A stretch of DNA of 64,000 nucleotides from Agrobacterium larrymoorei (GCF_030819275.1 NZ_JAUTBL010000002.1:2296501-2360500); one strand, 5' to 3'; positions 49,154 through 57,412 are shown, numbered from the stretch's first letter. Numbers and translations: made by a program. The notes: a model not told the origin generated them from the letters alone.

Positions 49154-49636
49154 ATGATGCTGGTACAGAAACTCAGGCTACAGCGCGGCTGGTCGCAGGA
49201 GCAGTTGGCAACCGTCAGTGGCTTGAGCGTGCGCACCATTCAGCGTATCGAGCGGGGTCAATCCGCGAGCCTGGAAACGCTCGCAACCCTGGCATCCGTC
49301 TTCGAGATCGACGTGTCGCAACTGACCGTAGAAAAGGAAACGGATATGCAAAGCATTGCTGTCGACTCCAGAGAAGCCGAAGAAGCCCTCGCATTCGAGC
49401 GCGTGCGAAAGATCAAGAAGTTCTACCTGCATGTCGCGCAATATGTCTTGGTCATCGCCATGCTGGTCGTCATCAACCTTGTTACCAGCCCGCATTACTT
49501 CTGGGCCATCTGGCCGGCCCTCGGCTGGGGTGTCGCCCTTGCGATGAACGGCATGACCACCTTCGACCTCGTGCCCTTCCTCAATGCCGCATGGGAGCGC
49601 AAGAAGGTCGAGGACTATCTCGGGCGCAAGCTCTGA
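49154..49636 (+). CDS. XRE-family helix-turn-helix protein with 2TM domain
   Basis: A 160-residue protein with an N-terminal DNA-binding domain (KLRLQRGWSQEQLATVSGLS, then RTIQRIERGQ; about residues 5-60) fused to a 2TM domain: two membrane helices (YVLVIAMLVVINLVT and FWAIWPALGWGVALAMNG) near the C-terminus. This fusion is a known family type and places a repressor-like domain on the membrane. The start at 49154 is chosen for its TTGGAGAG ribosome site; the frame is open earlier. Target genes unknown. Confidence 0.85.
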   Translation: MMLVQKLRLQRGWSQEQLATVSGLSVRTIQRIERGQSASLETLATLASVFEIDVSQLTVEKETDMQSIAVDSREAEEALAFERVRKIKKFYLHVAQYVLVIAMLVVINLVTSPHYFWAIWPALGWGVALAMNGMTTFDLVPFLNAAWERKKVEDYLGRKL

Positions 49637-49710
49637 TCATCTAAAGCGCCGTGCGTTTTGTTAAACGCCCAAAGGACGCTTTCGCTTTTTGACGCTACGC
49701 ATCGTGCTTT

Positions 49711-49734
49711 CCGAAAATCGAGAGCGATTTTCGG
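49711..49734. repeat. Rhizobial intergenic hairpin (CCGAAAATCG type)
   Basis: Ten-base perfect arms CCGAAAATCG/CGATTTTCGG flank an AGAG loop. The surrounding sequence (CATCGTGCTTTCCGAAAATC) is of a type I recognise as repeated in Agrobacterium/Rhizobium intergenic regions. No T run follows, so it is probably a repeat, not a terminator. Confidence 0.5.
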
Positions 49735-49778
49735 GCCGATGCTGTAGGCGCTTCCATCATCGATGGGAGCGCCAAAAT

Positions 49779-49934
49779 TCATGGCCGCAGGAGCAGCACC
49801 AGCGTCCATAGAACAAAGGCCACCACGGCGATCTTCCAGAAATCGGCGCGTCGTCTAAAGCCCGGAAATCCGAGCGGGCGGATGAGCTGTATCCCCATGG
49901 CCAAAAGTAGCAAAAGGCCGATCGCCTTCGTCAT
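49779..49934 (-). CDS. Small membrane protein (51 aa), conserved-looking
   Basis: A minus-strand frame of 51 codons with an AAAAGG ribosome site ten bases ahead. It encodes MTKAIGLLLLLAMGIQLIRP, a basic hinge (GFPGFRRRADFWK), then IAVVAFVLWTLVLLLRP: two short hydrophobic helices around a positively charged turn, as in a hairpin inserted in the inner membrane. Codon use and the good start signal support a real gene. I recall similar short proteins in Rhizobiaceae but no named family or function. Confidence 0.65.
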   Translation of the reverse strand: MTKAIGLLLLLAMGIQLIRPLGFPGFRRRADFWKIAVVAFVLWTLVLLLRP

Positions 49935-50183
49935 CACGCAACCTTTTGGCTCAATCGGGCAAGCTGTGTGCCACCGTTTCTGCCATCTTCTGAGGGAACC
50001 CTTGGCAGCTGCCGCCGGTTCAACTGCAAATGTCTATTAAAGGGCTTGCCGCATCCGTGAGCCAAATGTCAAACTCATTCTACATCGTCACAGGGTGGAC
50101 ATTTTTATGCTCACCATGGCGGCGTCTTATTCGCGCCATCTTCCGCATGATACCGGCAATAGCATCAGCATGAGAGAGACTTT

Positions 50184-51467
50184 ATGAGCAGAAATATTCT
50201 ACCCGTATTCGCTCTTCTCACCAGCACCCTCTTCCTCTTCCTTGGCAATGGCCTGCAAGGCCTGCTTCTGCCGGTGCGCGGTTCGGAAGAAGGTTACTCC
50301 AACGAAGTGCTCGGTTTTCTCGGCACCTCCTGGGCGGCGGGCTTCGTCATCGGCTGTTTCGTCGCACCCGCCATCGTGCGCCGGGCTGGCCATATCCGTG
50401 CCTTCGGCAGCTTCGTCGCCGTCATCTGCCTCACCGTTCTCCTGACCGGGCTCTTCATCGACGACGTCTCCTGGGTGGCCCTGCGTGCCCTGACCGGTTT
50501 CTGCACCGCCGGAACCTCGATGATCATCGAAAGCTGGCTGAACGAGCGCGCCACCAATGAAAGCCGCGGTGCGATCTTCTCGCTCTATATCGCCATTACG
50601 CTCTTCGGCGTGGTAGCCGGACAGCTCGTCATTCCCTTCGGCCATGTGGGCAATACATCGCTCTTCATGGTCTGCGCCATCATCTATTGCGTCGCGATCC
50701 TTCCCGCCATGCTTTCCAAGGCGGAAAGCCCGCAGCCGCTAAAGAAGGTCAAGCTCGATCTGCCGGCGCTCTACCGCAATTCACCCGTGTCCTTCGTCGG
50801 CATCCTGCTGGTCGGCATCGCCAATGGCGCCTATGGCACGCTGGCTGCCGTCTTTGGCGCGCGTGCGGGTCTTGACCCCACCACCATCGCCATCATGGTC
50901 AGTTCCACCATCTTCGTCGGCGCACTCGCCCAATTTCCGGCGGGCAAGCTGTCCGACCGCATCGACCGTCGTTTCGTGCTGGCAGGCCTCTCGGCGCTCG
51001 CCGCCGTTGCAGGCCTTGCGATCGCGATCATCCACCCAACACATGTCTATGTGCTGATCGGAATGATCTGCGTTTATGGTGCCGCCGCCAATGCGCTCTA
51101 CCCGATTGCGGTCGCACATGCCAACGACTTCGCCTCCTCGGAAGATTTCGTCAAAGTCTCAGGCGGCCTGCTCCTGCTTTACGGCATCGGCACTATTATA
51201 GGTCCGACGCTTGGTGGACCGATCATGACATCCTTCGGTCCTTACGCATTGTTTCTGGTCACGGCGGTTTCGCATCTTCTGATTACGGCCTACTCTATCT
51301 TCCGCTCAAGGCAGCGCGCTGCACTCACCACTGCGGAAAAGGACAACTTCTCCACCATGCCAACGGCCCCCGCGCCGCTCTTGACACCGGAGAGTGCCTC
51401 GCTTGACCCCAGAGCACCGCAATATCCTGAAGAGGAAGCAGATTTGCAGAAGGGAGCAGGAATATGA
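50184..51467 (+). CDS. MFS transporter, YcaD/UMF3-like
   Basis: A 427-residue major facilitator superfamily permease with twelve helices. Visible hallmarks are GFLGTSWAAGFVIGCFVAP near residue 46, a second-half GKLSDRIDRRFVL signature near 255 (the loop 8-9 equivalent of the family motif), and a polar, proline-rich C-terminal tail. The tail overlaps the next gene start by four bases. Substrate unknown; the group resembles YcaD-type uncharacterised transporters. Confidence 0.88.
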   Translation: MSRNILPVFALLTSTLFLFLGNGLQGLLLPVRGSEEGYSNEVLGFLGTSWAAGFVIGCFVAPAIVRRAGHIRAFGSFVAVICLTVLLTGLFIDDVSWVALRALTGFCTAGTSMIIESWLNERATNESRGAIFSLYIAITLFGVVAGQLVIPFGHVGNTSLFMVCAIIYCVAILPAMLSKAESPQPLKKVKLDLPALYRNSPVSFVGILLVGIANGAYGTLAAVFGARAGLDPTTIAIMVSSTIFVGALAQFPAGKLSDRIDRRFVLAGLSALAAVAGLAIAIIHPTHVYVLIGMICVYGAAANALYPIAVAHANDFASSEDFVKVSGGLLLLYGIGTIIGPTLGGPIMTSFGPYALFLVTAVSHLLITAYSIFRSRQRAALTTAEKDNFSTMPTAPAPLLTPESASLDPRAPQYPEEEADLQKGAGI

Positions 51468-51661
51468 GTATCTTTGACGACGATCTTCCGCAAAAGCAGA
51501 ACATCACCCACATTATCGGCGCCGATCTGACGCTGCTTTCCGTGGATGATCTGACCGCTCGCATCAATATTCTGACGGCCGAGATTGAGCGGCTGGAGGG
51601 CGAGAGGGAGAAGAAATCGGCGGGCCGCAAGGCGGCTGAAAACCTGTTTCGCACGAGATGA
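51464..51661 (+). CDS. DUF1192 small protein
   Basis: A 65-residue protein starting MSIFDDDLPQKQNITHIIGAD, the DUF1192 family of Alphaproteobacteria. The C-terminal half is a charged coiled coil (LTARINILTAEIERLEGERE). Function unknown. Start and stop overlap the MFS gene end by ATGA, so the two are coupled. Confidence 0.85.
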   Translation: MSIFDDDLPQKQNITHIIGADLTLLSVDDLTARINILTAEIERLEGEREKKSAGRKAAENLFRTR

Positions 51662-51714
51662 GCTCGGCAACGCCGAACAAACGTTAGCCCCGCGGCACAG
51701 TTTTTCATTTACCA

Positions 51715-51729
51715 TTAACCAAATATTAA
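51715..51729 (+). promoter_or_regulatory. CtrA-binding box, upstream copy
   Basis: TTAA at 51715-51718 and TTAA at 51726-51729 are separated by exactly seven bases. A -10-like CTATAC (51746-51751) follows 16 bases later, placing the box over the -35 region, as in CtrA-activated promoters. The probable transcript is the small RNA candidate at 51755-51853. Confidence 0.55.
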
Positions 51730-51754
51730 GCTTTCTAAGAGATTACTATACATG

Positions 51755-51853
51755 TTCAGTTCTGCTGAACCTCAGGCAGTTTCTCCTATCGGCGAATTGG
51801 TCTGATTTTTCTCCCTGTTTTACCTTGAGAGCCGCTTTTGCGGCTCTTTTTTT
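51755..51853 (+). ncRNA. Candidate small RNA with hairpin start and terminator end
   Basis: The interval has no frame. Near its 5' end is a perfect GTTCAG/CTGAAC hairpin (51754-51770). A pyrimidine-rich, probably unpaired middle (TTTCTCCTAT, TTTTTCTCCC) resembles anti-Shine-Dalgarno segments of base-pairing RNAs. The 3' end is a classic terminator: AGAGCCGC/GCGGCTCT (51828-51847) followed by seven T. A promoter with a CtrA box over the -35 lies just upstream. It could instead be a long leader of the DUF1465 gene with an attenuator, but the strong terminator argues for a free RNA of about 100 nt. Confidence 0.55.
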
Positions 51854-51854
51854 A
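51828..51854 (+). terminator. Rho-independent terminator of the small RNA candidate
   Basis: An 8-bp perfect stem (51828-51835 with 51840-51847) with a TTTT loop is followed by a run of T. Because the DUF1192 stop lies 167 bases upstream, it more likely ends a separate short transcript. Confidence 0.85.
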
Positions 51855-51885
51855 TTCTGTTGGAAAACCCGTAAAACTGTGGGTA

Positions 51886-51900
51886 TTAACCTTTCTTTAA
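51886..51900 (+). promoter_or_regulatory. CtrA-binding box upstream of the RcdA-like gene
   Basis: TTAA at 51886-51889 and TTAA at 51897-51900 are separated by exactly seven bases, the full CtrA site. It is 115-129 bases upstream of the DUF1465 (RcdA-like) start. In Caulobacter and Brucella, rcdA is a CtrA target, so direct control is plausible here. Confidence 0.6.
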
Positions 51901-52014
51901 TAATCAGCTTGCGCATTTGCGGTATTGGTATCATCCTGAAAATACAAAGGCCGGAACAATTCACCCGCTAACTCCGTTGCCTCACCGTATCATGCGTAAG
52001 CAGGGATTAAAGAA

Positions 52015-52527
52015 ATGTCGGAACAGGTTTTGAATACCATCAGCTTCGCCGGCCGCGCCGCAGCCTCGAACCAGTTCAAGACTCTCTATGCCGAAGGCAT
52101 GGGCCTTGTGGAAGAAACGGCAAGCTACCTCGATGGCTCCGGTCGTGCTGCATCGAAGGTGCTGCCACGTATGGCCTCGGTTCTCTACGCCGCAGAATCC
52201 ATGCGCCTCACCACGCGCCTGATGCAGATGGCCTCCTGGCTGCTTCTGCAGCGCGCCGTCAACAATGGCGAGATGACCCGCGATCAGGTTCTCAGCGAAA
52301 AGAACAAGGTCCGCCTCGACAACTTCAACGTCGATCGCAACGCTCCAGGCTGGAATGACCTGCCTGAATCCTTCCGCGACCTCGTCGAGCGCTCGCTCCG
52401 CCTCCAGAACCGCGTTGCCCTTCTCGACCGCGAAATTTACCGCCCGTCGGAAGCAAAGGTTCCCGACAACGAGAACAGCGTTCAGGCTCAGCTCAACCTG
52501 CTGCGCACGGCATTCAACAGCAACTGA
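52015..52527 (+). CDS. RcdA-like protein (DUF1465)
   Basis: A 170-residue helical protein of the DUF1465 family, which includes RcdA of Caulobacter, an adaptor that helps ClpXP destroy the master regulator CtrA at the cell pole. Conserved parts include FKTLYAEGMGLVEETASYLDG, RLTTRLMQMASWLLLQRAVNNGEM, and the charged SLRLQNRVALLDREIY. The CtrA boxes upstream fit an RcdA role. The ATG at 52015 follows AAAGAA. A terminator lies after the stop. Confidence 0.88.
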   Translation: MSEQVLNTISFAGRAAASNQFKTLYAEGMGLVEETASYLDGSGRAASKVLPRMASVLYAAESMRLTTRLMQMASWLLLQRAVNNGEMTRDQVLSEKNKVRLDNFNVDRNAPGWNDLPESFRDLVERSLRLQNRVALLDREIYRPSEAKVPDNENSVQAQLNLLRTAFNSN

Positions 52528-52557
52528 TCTGGCTTTACCCTACGCATGATTTTGAAG

Positions 52558-52583
52558 AAGCAGGCTCAGGCCTGCTTTTTTGT
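52558..52583 (+). terminator. Rho-independent terminator of the RcdA-like gene
   Basis: AAGCAGGC (52558-52565) pairs perfectly with GCCTGCTT (52570-52577), followed by TTTTGTTT. It lies 31 bases beyond the stop codon. Confidence 0.9.
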
Positions 52584-52715
52584 TTCTGGGGTATGATCCG
52601 TCATCAAGCCAGCACGTTCCGAAAGCACTTGGAAAGCAAACGCTGCTTCACATCATCGGTACGCCGGACACCGATCCTTCGTACATGAAGCCGAACTCCG
52701 CTCCGCCATCCAGAC

Positions 52716-52745
52716 AACAAAAAACCCCGGATCGCTCCGAGGTTC
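52716..52745 (-). terminator. Terminator of rpmE
   Basis: On the minus strand the stem AACCTCGG/CCGGGGTT (one mismatch) is followed by TTTTTTGTT. It lies 25 bases beyond the rpmE stop codon. Confidence 0.8.
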
Positions 52746-52769
52746 TTTTGCAGTCCATGATCAAACGAA

Positions 52770-52991
52770 TTAGAGGCCGAGGCCGCCGAAACGCTTGTTG
52801 AACTTGGAAACGCGACCGCCGCGGTCCATCAGCTGCTGGTTGCCACCAGTCCAGGCCGGATGGGATCTGGGATCGATTTCGAGGTTCATAACTGCGCCCT
52901 CGGAACCCCAGGTCGAACGGGTTTCGTATTCGGTACCATCGGTCATGACAACTTTGATCATGTGATAGTCGGGATGGATTTCAGCCTTCAT
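52770..52991 (-). CDS. rpmE: Ribosomal protein bL31
   Basis: Large-subunit ribosomal protein of 73 residues: [32 protein letters not shown], then [15 protein letters not shown] and the C-terminal [13 protein letters not shown]. No cysteine is present, so this is the zinc-independent form. The start at 52991 is the family start; the frame opens 17 codons earlier. Monocistronic, with a terminator. Confidence 0.95.
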   Translation of the reverse strand: MKAEIHPDYHMIKVVMTDGTEYETRSTWGSEGAVMNLEIDPRSHPAWTGGNQQLMDRGGRVSKFNKRFGGLGL

Positions 52992-53230
52992 GACAATCTT
53001 CCTGCGTAAGTGGGTGCGGACCATTTGCCGCAATTGCGTCAACTGAGCCGATTCAATAAATGAAACCTGAGCCCTTTAGGCCATGGCTTCCCAATTTGAT
53101 GCGGAGCCTATACATGAAGGGCGCCCAGATAACAAGTGCCTGCCGCTCACGGTAAGACACATATGAAGACGCGAAAAATGCGTCGCCGCAAGGAGCTTTT
53201 TACGCCCCGCGGTATGAAGGAGTGATGCAC

Positions 53231-55021
53231 GTGGCAGACATTGAGGGACAGAAGGCAGCCGAGCGCAGGACATTGAAACCTCTGGCGAGCCTCTTTCCCT
53301 ATCTCAAGCGCTATCGTGGCCTTGTCGCCGCCGCCCTCTTCGCTCTCGTGCTGTCGTCGGCCACCACGCTGGCGCTCCCGCTTGCCGTGCGCCGCATCAT
53401 CGATCACGGCTTTGAAGCGACCGACGGTGCGATGATCAACAACTATTTCGCCATGCTGCTGGCCATTGCCGTCGTTCTCGCGCTCGCCAGCGCCATGCGC
53501 TATTATTATGTGATGATCATCGGCGAGCGTGTGGTGACCGATCTGCGCCGCGATGTCTTCGCGCATCTGACGTCGCTGTCACAAGCATTCTTCGATACCA
53601 ACCATTCCGGTGAACTGACCTCGCGGCTGACCGCCGATACGGTGCAGATCCGCTCCGCCTTCGGCTCGTCTGCTTCCGTGGCGCTGCGCAACACGCTGCT
53701 CTGTCTGGGTGCTGTGGCGATGATGGTCTATACCAGCCCAAGCCTTGCTGGCCTTGCACTTCTCGCCATTCCCTTCATCGTCTTTCCGCTGATCGCCTTC
53801 GGCCGGTCGGTGCGCTCCCGCTCCAGAACCACGCAGGATACGCTTGCCGCCTCTTCCGCCTTCGCCTCGGAAACGATTTCCGCCAGCCGCACCATCCAGT
53901 CCTTCAATGCCGAAACACTGGCGAACAGCCGCTACGACGCCGCAGTCGAGAAAGCCTATCATGGCGCCCGCGCCGCCATCAGCGCCCGCGCCATTCTGAC
54001 CGCCGTTGCCATCAGCCTGGTCTTCGGCAGCGTCGTTGCCATCCTCTGGTACGGCGCACATAGCGTGCTGAGCGGCACGATCTCCGGCGGCACGCTCAGC
54101 CAGTTCGTTCTCTACTCGGTCATCGCCGCAAGCTCGCTCGGCCAACTCTCTGAAGTCTGGGGCGAGCTGTCGCAGGCTGGCGGCGCGGCCGAACGCCTCT
54201 CCGAATTGCTGGCGGAAAAGTCACCCGTCGAAGAACCGGCCTCGCCTGTTTTGCTTCCCGTCCCACCGCGGGGCGAGGCAAGCTTCGAGCATGTGGCCTT
54301 CCATTATCCGAAGGGTGCAGGAAAACCGATCCTCTCCGACCTCTCCTTCCACGTCGCCGCTGGCGAAACGGTGGCGATCGTCGGCCCATCGGGTGCCGGA
54401 AAAAGCACCGTCTTCTCGCTTCTGATGCGCTTCTACGATCCGCAATCCGGCCGCATCACCATCGACGGCACCGATATCCGCTCCGTCACTCTGAAGGAGC
54501 TGCGCTCCAGGCTTGCCATTGTCCCGCAGGACGTGGCGATCTTCGCTTCCTCCATCCACGACAACATCGCCTTCGGCAGACCCGACGCCACGCGTGAGCA
54601 GGTTCAGGCCGCAGCGATGGCCGCGCAGGCTGATGGCTTGATTGCAAGATTGCCGGAAGGGTATGATACCGTGGTCGGCGAACGAGGCGTCACCCTCTCC
54701 GGCGGCCAGCGTCAGCGCATCGCCATTGCCCGCGCCATCCTGCGCGATGCGCCGATCCTGCTCCTGGATGAAGCAACCTCAGCGCTGGACGCCGAGAGCG
54801 AAACGCTGGTGCAGAAGGCGCTGGACGAGCTGATCGCCAAGCGCACCACCATCGTCATTGCCCATCGCCTCGCCACCGTTCTGAAGGCCGACCGTATTCT
54901 GGTGATGGATGAAGGCCGGATCATCGAGGAAGGCACGCATCAAAGCCTGATCCGCCAGGGCGGCCTCTATGCCAAGCTTGCGAGACTGCAATTCAATACG
55001 GACGCCAACGACGCGGCCTAA
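53231..55021 (+). CDS. ABC exporter, fused membrane and ATPase domains (MsbA-like)
   Basis: A 596-residue half-transporter that works as a dimer. Six membrane helices (about residues 25-310; begins FPYLKRYRGLVAAALFALVL) precede an ATPase with Walker A GPSGAGKST near residue 383, the Q-loop VPQDVAIF, signature LSGGQRQRI near 491, and Walker B ILLLDEATSALD near 511. It resembles lipid or multidrug exporters; the substrate is unknown. Start: GTG at 53231 has GGAG eight bases ahead; the ATG at 53225 lies too close to that site. Confidence 0.9.
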   Translation: MADIEGQKAAERRTLKPLASLFPYLKRYRGLVAAALFALVLSSATTLALPLAVRRIIDHGFEATDGAMINNYFAMLLAIAVVLALASAMRYYYVMIIGERVVTDLRRDVFAHLTSLSQAFFDTNHSGELTSRLTADTVQIRSAFGSSASVALRNTLLCLGAVAMMVYTSPSLAGLALLAIPFIVFPLIAFGRSVRSRSRTTQDTLAASSAFASETISASRTIQSFNAETLANSRYDAAVEKAYHGARAAISARAILTAVAISLVFGSVVAILWYGAHSVLSGTISGGTLSQFVLYSVIAASSLGQLSEVWGELSQAGGAAERLSELLAEKSPVEEPASPVLLPVPPRGEASFEHVAFHYPKGAGKPILSDLSFHVAAGETVAIVGPSGAGKSTVFSLLMRFYDPQSGRITIDGTDIRSVTLKELRSRLAIVPQDVAIFASSIHDNIAFGRPDATREQVQAAAMAAQADGLIARLPEGYDTVVGERGVTLSGGQRQRIAIARAILRDAPILLLDEATSALDAESETLVQKALDELIAKRTTIVIAHRLATVLKADRILVMDEGRIIEEGTHQSLIRQGGLYAKLARLQFNTDANDAA

Positions 55022-55038
55022 ACGAGTGTGTTCGATAA

Positions 55039-55058
55039 GGGCGGCGAATGCTCCGCCC
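55039..55058. terminator. Hairpin between convergent genes
   Basis: GGGCGG (55039-55044) pairs with CCGCCC (55053-55058) over an eight-base loop. It is midway between the plus-strand ABC exporter stop and the minus-strand MotB-like stop. The lack of a strong T run makes it a weak terminator at best. Confidence 0.45.
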
Positions 55059-55070
55059 ATCTTACACGCA

Positions 55071-56102
55071 TCAGCGCTCCGTCAGCTTCAACTCGATACG
55101 GCGGTTTTGCGAGCGCGCTTCAGGGGTGTCGCCTTCCGCCAGCGGCTGATATTCACCGAAGCCGGCTGCCACCAGACGGTTGGCCGGCACGCCCTTGGAG
55201 ATCAGGAATTTGACGACCGAGGTGGCGCGAGCCGACGATAGCTCCCAGTTGTCGCGGAACCGGCCCGAGCCGGACAGCGGCACATTGTCGGTGTGACCGT
55301 CCACACGCAGCACCCAGTTGATTTCAGGTGGAATTTCCTTGGCAAGATCGATCAGTGCGGTAGCAAGCTTCGCCATCTCCACCTGCCCTTCGGGATTAAG
55401 ATCCGTGCCGCCGGACGGAAACAGAACTTCCGACTGGAAGACGAAGCGGTCGCCGACAATGCGGATATTTTCGCGATCCGAGAGAATTTCGCGCAAACGT
55501 CCGAAGAAGTCGGAGCGATAGCGGTTCAACTCCTGCACACGCTGCGCCAACGCCACGTTCAGACGGCGACCGAGATCGGCGATCTTGACCTGCGACGATG
55601 CGTCCTTGGCTTCCGACGCCTGCAATGCCGCCTCGACGGAAGCGATCTGGGCTCTCAGTGCCGCGATCTGCTGATTCAGCAATTCGATCTGCGTCGAGGC
55701 TCTGGCACCGGCCTCGCGCGCATCATCAAGCTCACTGGTCAACTGGCCGACACGCGCATTGGCGGCGGAACTGTTGCCCGCACCGGAATCAAGAAGTGCC
55801 TGCAGGCGCGAGCGCTCGTTTTCAGATTGCGCAAGGGTCGATTGCAGGTTGGCAAGCGTATCTTCGATATCCTGCTTGCTGCCCTTTTCCAGCGCCAGCA
55901 ATTCGGTGAGCTCGGCGATCTGGTTGTTGAGGCGGGTCATGACCTCATCCTTGCCGGAAATCTCCCGCGAGAGCACGAACTGCGCCAGCACGAAGACCGT
56001 GAGCAGAAACATGATCGCCATAAGCAGCGTCGACAGCGCATCGACGAAGCCCGGCCAGTAATCGACGCCTCTGTCGCGACGACGGTTGCGCGCAAGCGCC
56101 AT
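55071..56102 (-). CDS. MotB/OmpA-like peptidoglycan-binding motor partner
   Basis: A 343-residue protein with one N-terminal membrane helix (FVDALSTLLMAIMFLLTVFVLAQFV) that carries an Asp near its start, the proton-acceptor position of MotB-like proteins. A long coiled coil (about residues 48-180) and a C-terminal OmpA/MotB domain with INWVLRVDGHTDNVPLSG and FGEYQPLAEG-like motifs follow. It lies two bases after the MotA-like gene, so they form one two-component ion-driven complex that is not part of a flagellar cluster. Confidence 0.85.
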   Translation of the reverse strand: MALARNRRRDRGVDYWPGFVDALSTLLMAIMFLLTVFVLAQFVLSREISGKDEVMTRLNNQIAELTELLALEKGSKQDIEDTLANLQSTLAQSENERSRLQALLDSGAGNSSAANARVGQLTSELDDAREAGARASTQIELLNQQIAALRAQIASVEAALQASEAKDASSQVKIADLGRRLNVALAQRVQELNRYRSDFFGRLREILSDRENIRIVGDRFVFQSEVLFPSGGTDLNPEGQVEMAKLATALIDLAKEIPPEINWVLRVDGHTDNVPLSGSGRFRDNWELSSARATSVVKFLISKGVPANRLVAAGFGEYQPLAEGDTPEARSQNRRIELKLTER

Positions 56103-56104
56103 GG

Positions 56105-57130
56105 CTACTCGCTCCCGTTATCGTGGGGCACGGAACGCTTGGCAGCCGCTTTCTGATCGGCATCGATGCGAGCGGTCAGCCGATCGAGTGTACGGCGCAA
56201 CGCCTTGGACTCCTCCTGCTGCGCTTCGATCCAATCACGCAGCATCTGCTGCTCGCCACGCATATTCTTCACCAGCCCCTGAATGCCTTCCGCCAGATTA
56301 TGCATGGCGGCAAGCGAGCGCTCCGTGCCAGCGGCACCGGCCGCCGCAACAGGCTTGCCGTCAACGGAGAGATCGACGCCGGGATCGGTGACGGACGACA
56401 GCCAGTTTTCCAGCTGCGTGTAGAAGCGGTTTTGCGCGCGGCCTGCCTGGAGATCGAGGAAGCCGAGGATCAGCGAGCCGGAAAGACCGAGCAGCGAGGA
56501 CGAGAACGCCGTTCCCATGCCCGACAGCGGCGCCGTCAGGCCGGATTTCAGCGACGAAAGAATATCGCTGCTATCGCCCGATGTCGGATCGAGGCCCTGG
56601 ATGACGTCGCTGATGGCGCCGATCGTGCCGATCAGACCCCAGAAGGTGCCGAGCAGGCCGAGAAAGACCAGGAGGCCGATGAGATAACGTGACGTATCGC
56701 GCGATTCATCCAGACGCGTAGCGATGGAATCAAGAATGGAGCGCTGCGTGACAGTCGAGACCCGCACCTCCCCGCGCTTGCCGATCAATGCGCGCATGGG
56801 CGCCAACAGCTTCGGTGGGCGTCCGGCCTTGTCGACGCTACCGGCGGCCTGGAAATTATTGAACCAGCGCACTTCCGGGCGCAGGCTCAAGATCTGCGTA
56901 AACACCAGAACGATGCCGATGGCGAGAACGCCGAGAATGAAGCCATTCAGCCCCGGATTGGTCATGAAGGCCGATTGCGCCTGCCGAAACAAAATGGCGG
57001 CTAGGAAGGCCACGATGATGAGAAAGATCATCATCGTCCATAAGAACGGCGTCGGGCTGGACAGCTTGTGGTGATATTCTTTCGTCAGCGGTTTCTCGAC
57101 GCCGACATCGAGCAGTTCCGTATCCGCCAT
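56105..57130 (-). CDS. MotA/TolQ-ExbB-like proton channel
   Basis: A 341-residue inner-membrane protein of the MotA/TolQ/ExbB superfamily. Two hydrophobic helices near residues 30-55 and 63-85 precede a cytoplasmic part, and the conserved channel block RYLIGLLVFLGLLGTFWGLI, then GTAFSSSLLGLSGSLILGFL, forms helices three and four. The C-terminal third is coiled coil (MRGEQQMLRDWIEAQQEES). Its partner is the MotB-like gene immediately downstream. Such orphan pairs are conserved in Rhizobiales; their job is not known. Confidence 0.85.
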   Translation of the reverse strand: MADTELLDVGVEKPLTKEYHHKLSSPTPFLWTMMIFLIIVAFLAAILFRQAQSAFMTNPGLNGFILGVLAIGIVLVFTQILSLRPEVRWFNNFQAAGSVDKAGRPPKLLAPMRALIGKRGEVRVSTVTQRSILDSIATRLDESRDTSRYLIGLLVFLGLLGTFWGLIGTIGAISDVIQGLDPTSGDSSDILSSLKSGLTAPLSGMGTAFSSSLLGLSGSLILGFLDLQAGRAQNRFYTQLENWLSSVTDPGVDLSVDGKPVAAAGAAGTERSLAAMHNLAEGIQGLVKNMRGEQQMLRDWIEAQQEESKALRRTLDRLTARIDADQKAAAKRSVPHDNGSE

Positions 57131-57321
57131 AGGGCCCGTTCCTCTAATGCTGCCATGACCTTGCCCTCAAGACTGGGACATCAGCATGGTTCGGAGCGGA
57201 AGCTAGAGTAAAATTACGACGAATTGAAGTGAAAAGCCTTTTGAGAACAAAGCTTTTTCGAGGGGTCGAAGGAGGCAAAAGCCAGAACCCGGCGACAGAG
57301 GCTTAAAACCTCTAGGGCGTC

Positions 57322-57344
57322 ATGGTCGGACTTGATCCGACCAT
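57322..57344. repeat. CTTGA-loop hairpin repeat (single copy)
   Basis: ATGGTCGGA/TCCGACCAT arms (57322-57330 with 57336-57344) around a CTTGA loop, preceded by GTC, have the same layout as the repeats at 31392-31476 but a different stem. It lies downstream of the inositol-phosphatase family gene and upstream of the MotA-like gene on the minus strand. Confidence 0.6.
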
Positions 57345-57412
57345 CCATGCCCACCGAAGCCGTGGGGACCTCGGGGCAGGCCCGGGGACAAAACCGCGTG
57401 TGCCGGGATGCG

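Noticed and set aside
55071..57130. Zorya-type anti-phage system
   Set aside because: The MotA/MotB-like pair resembles ZorA/ZorB in layout, but no helicase or nuclease partner genes (ZorC, ZorD or ZorE) are adjacent; neighbours are an ABC exporter and an inositol-phosphatase family gene.
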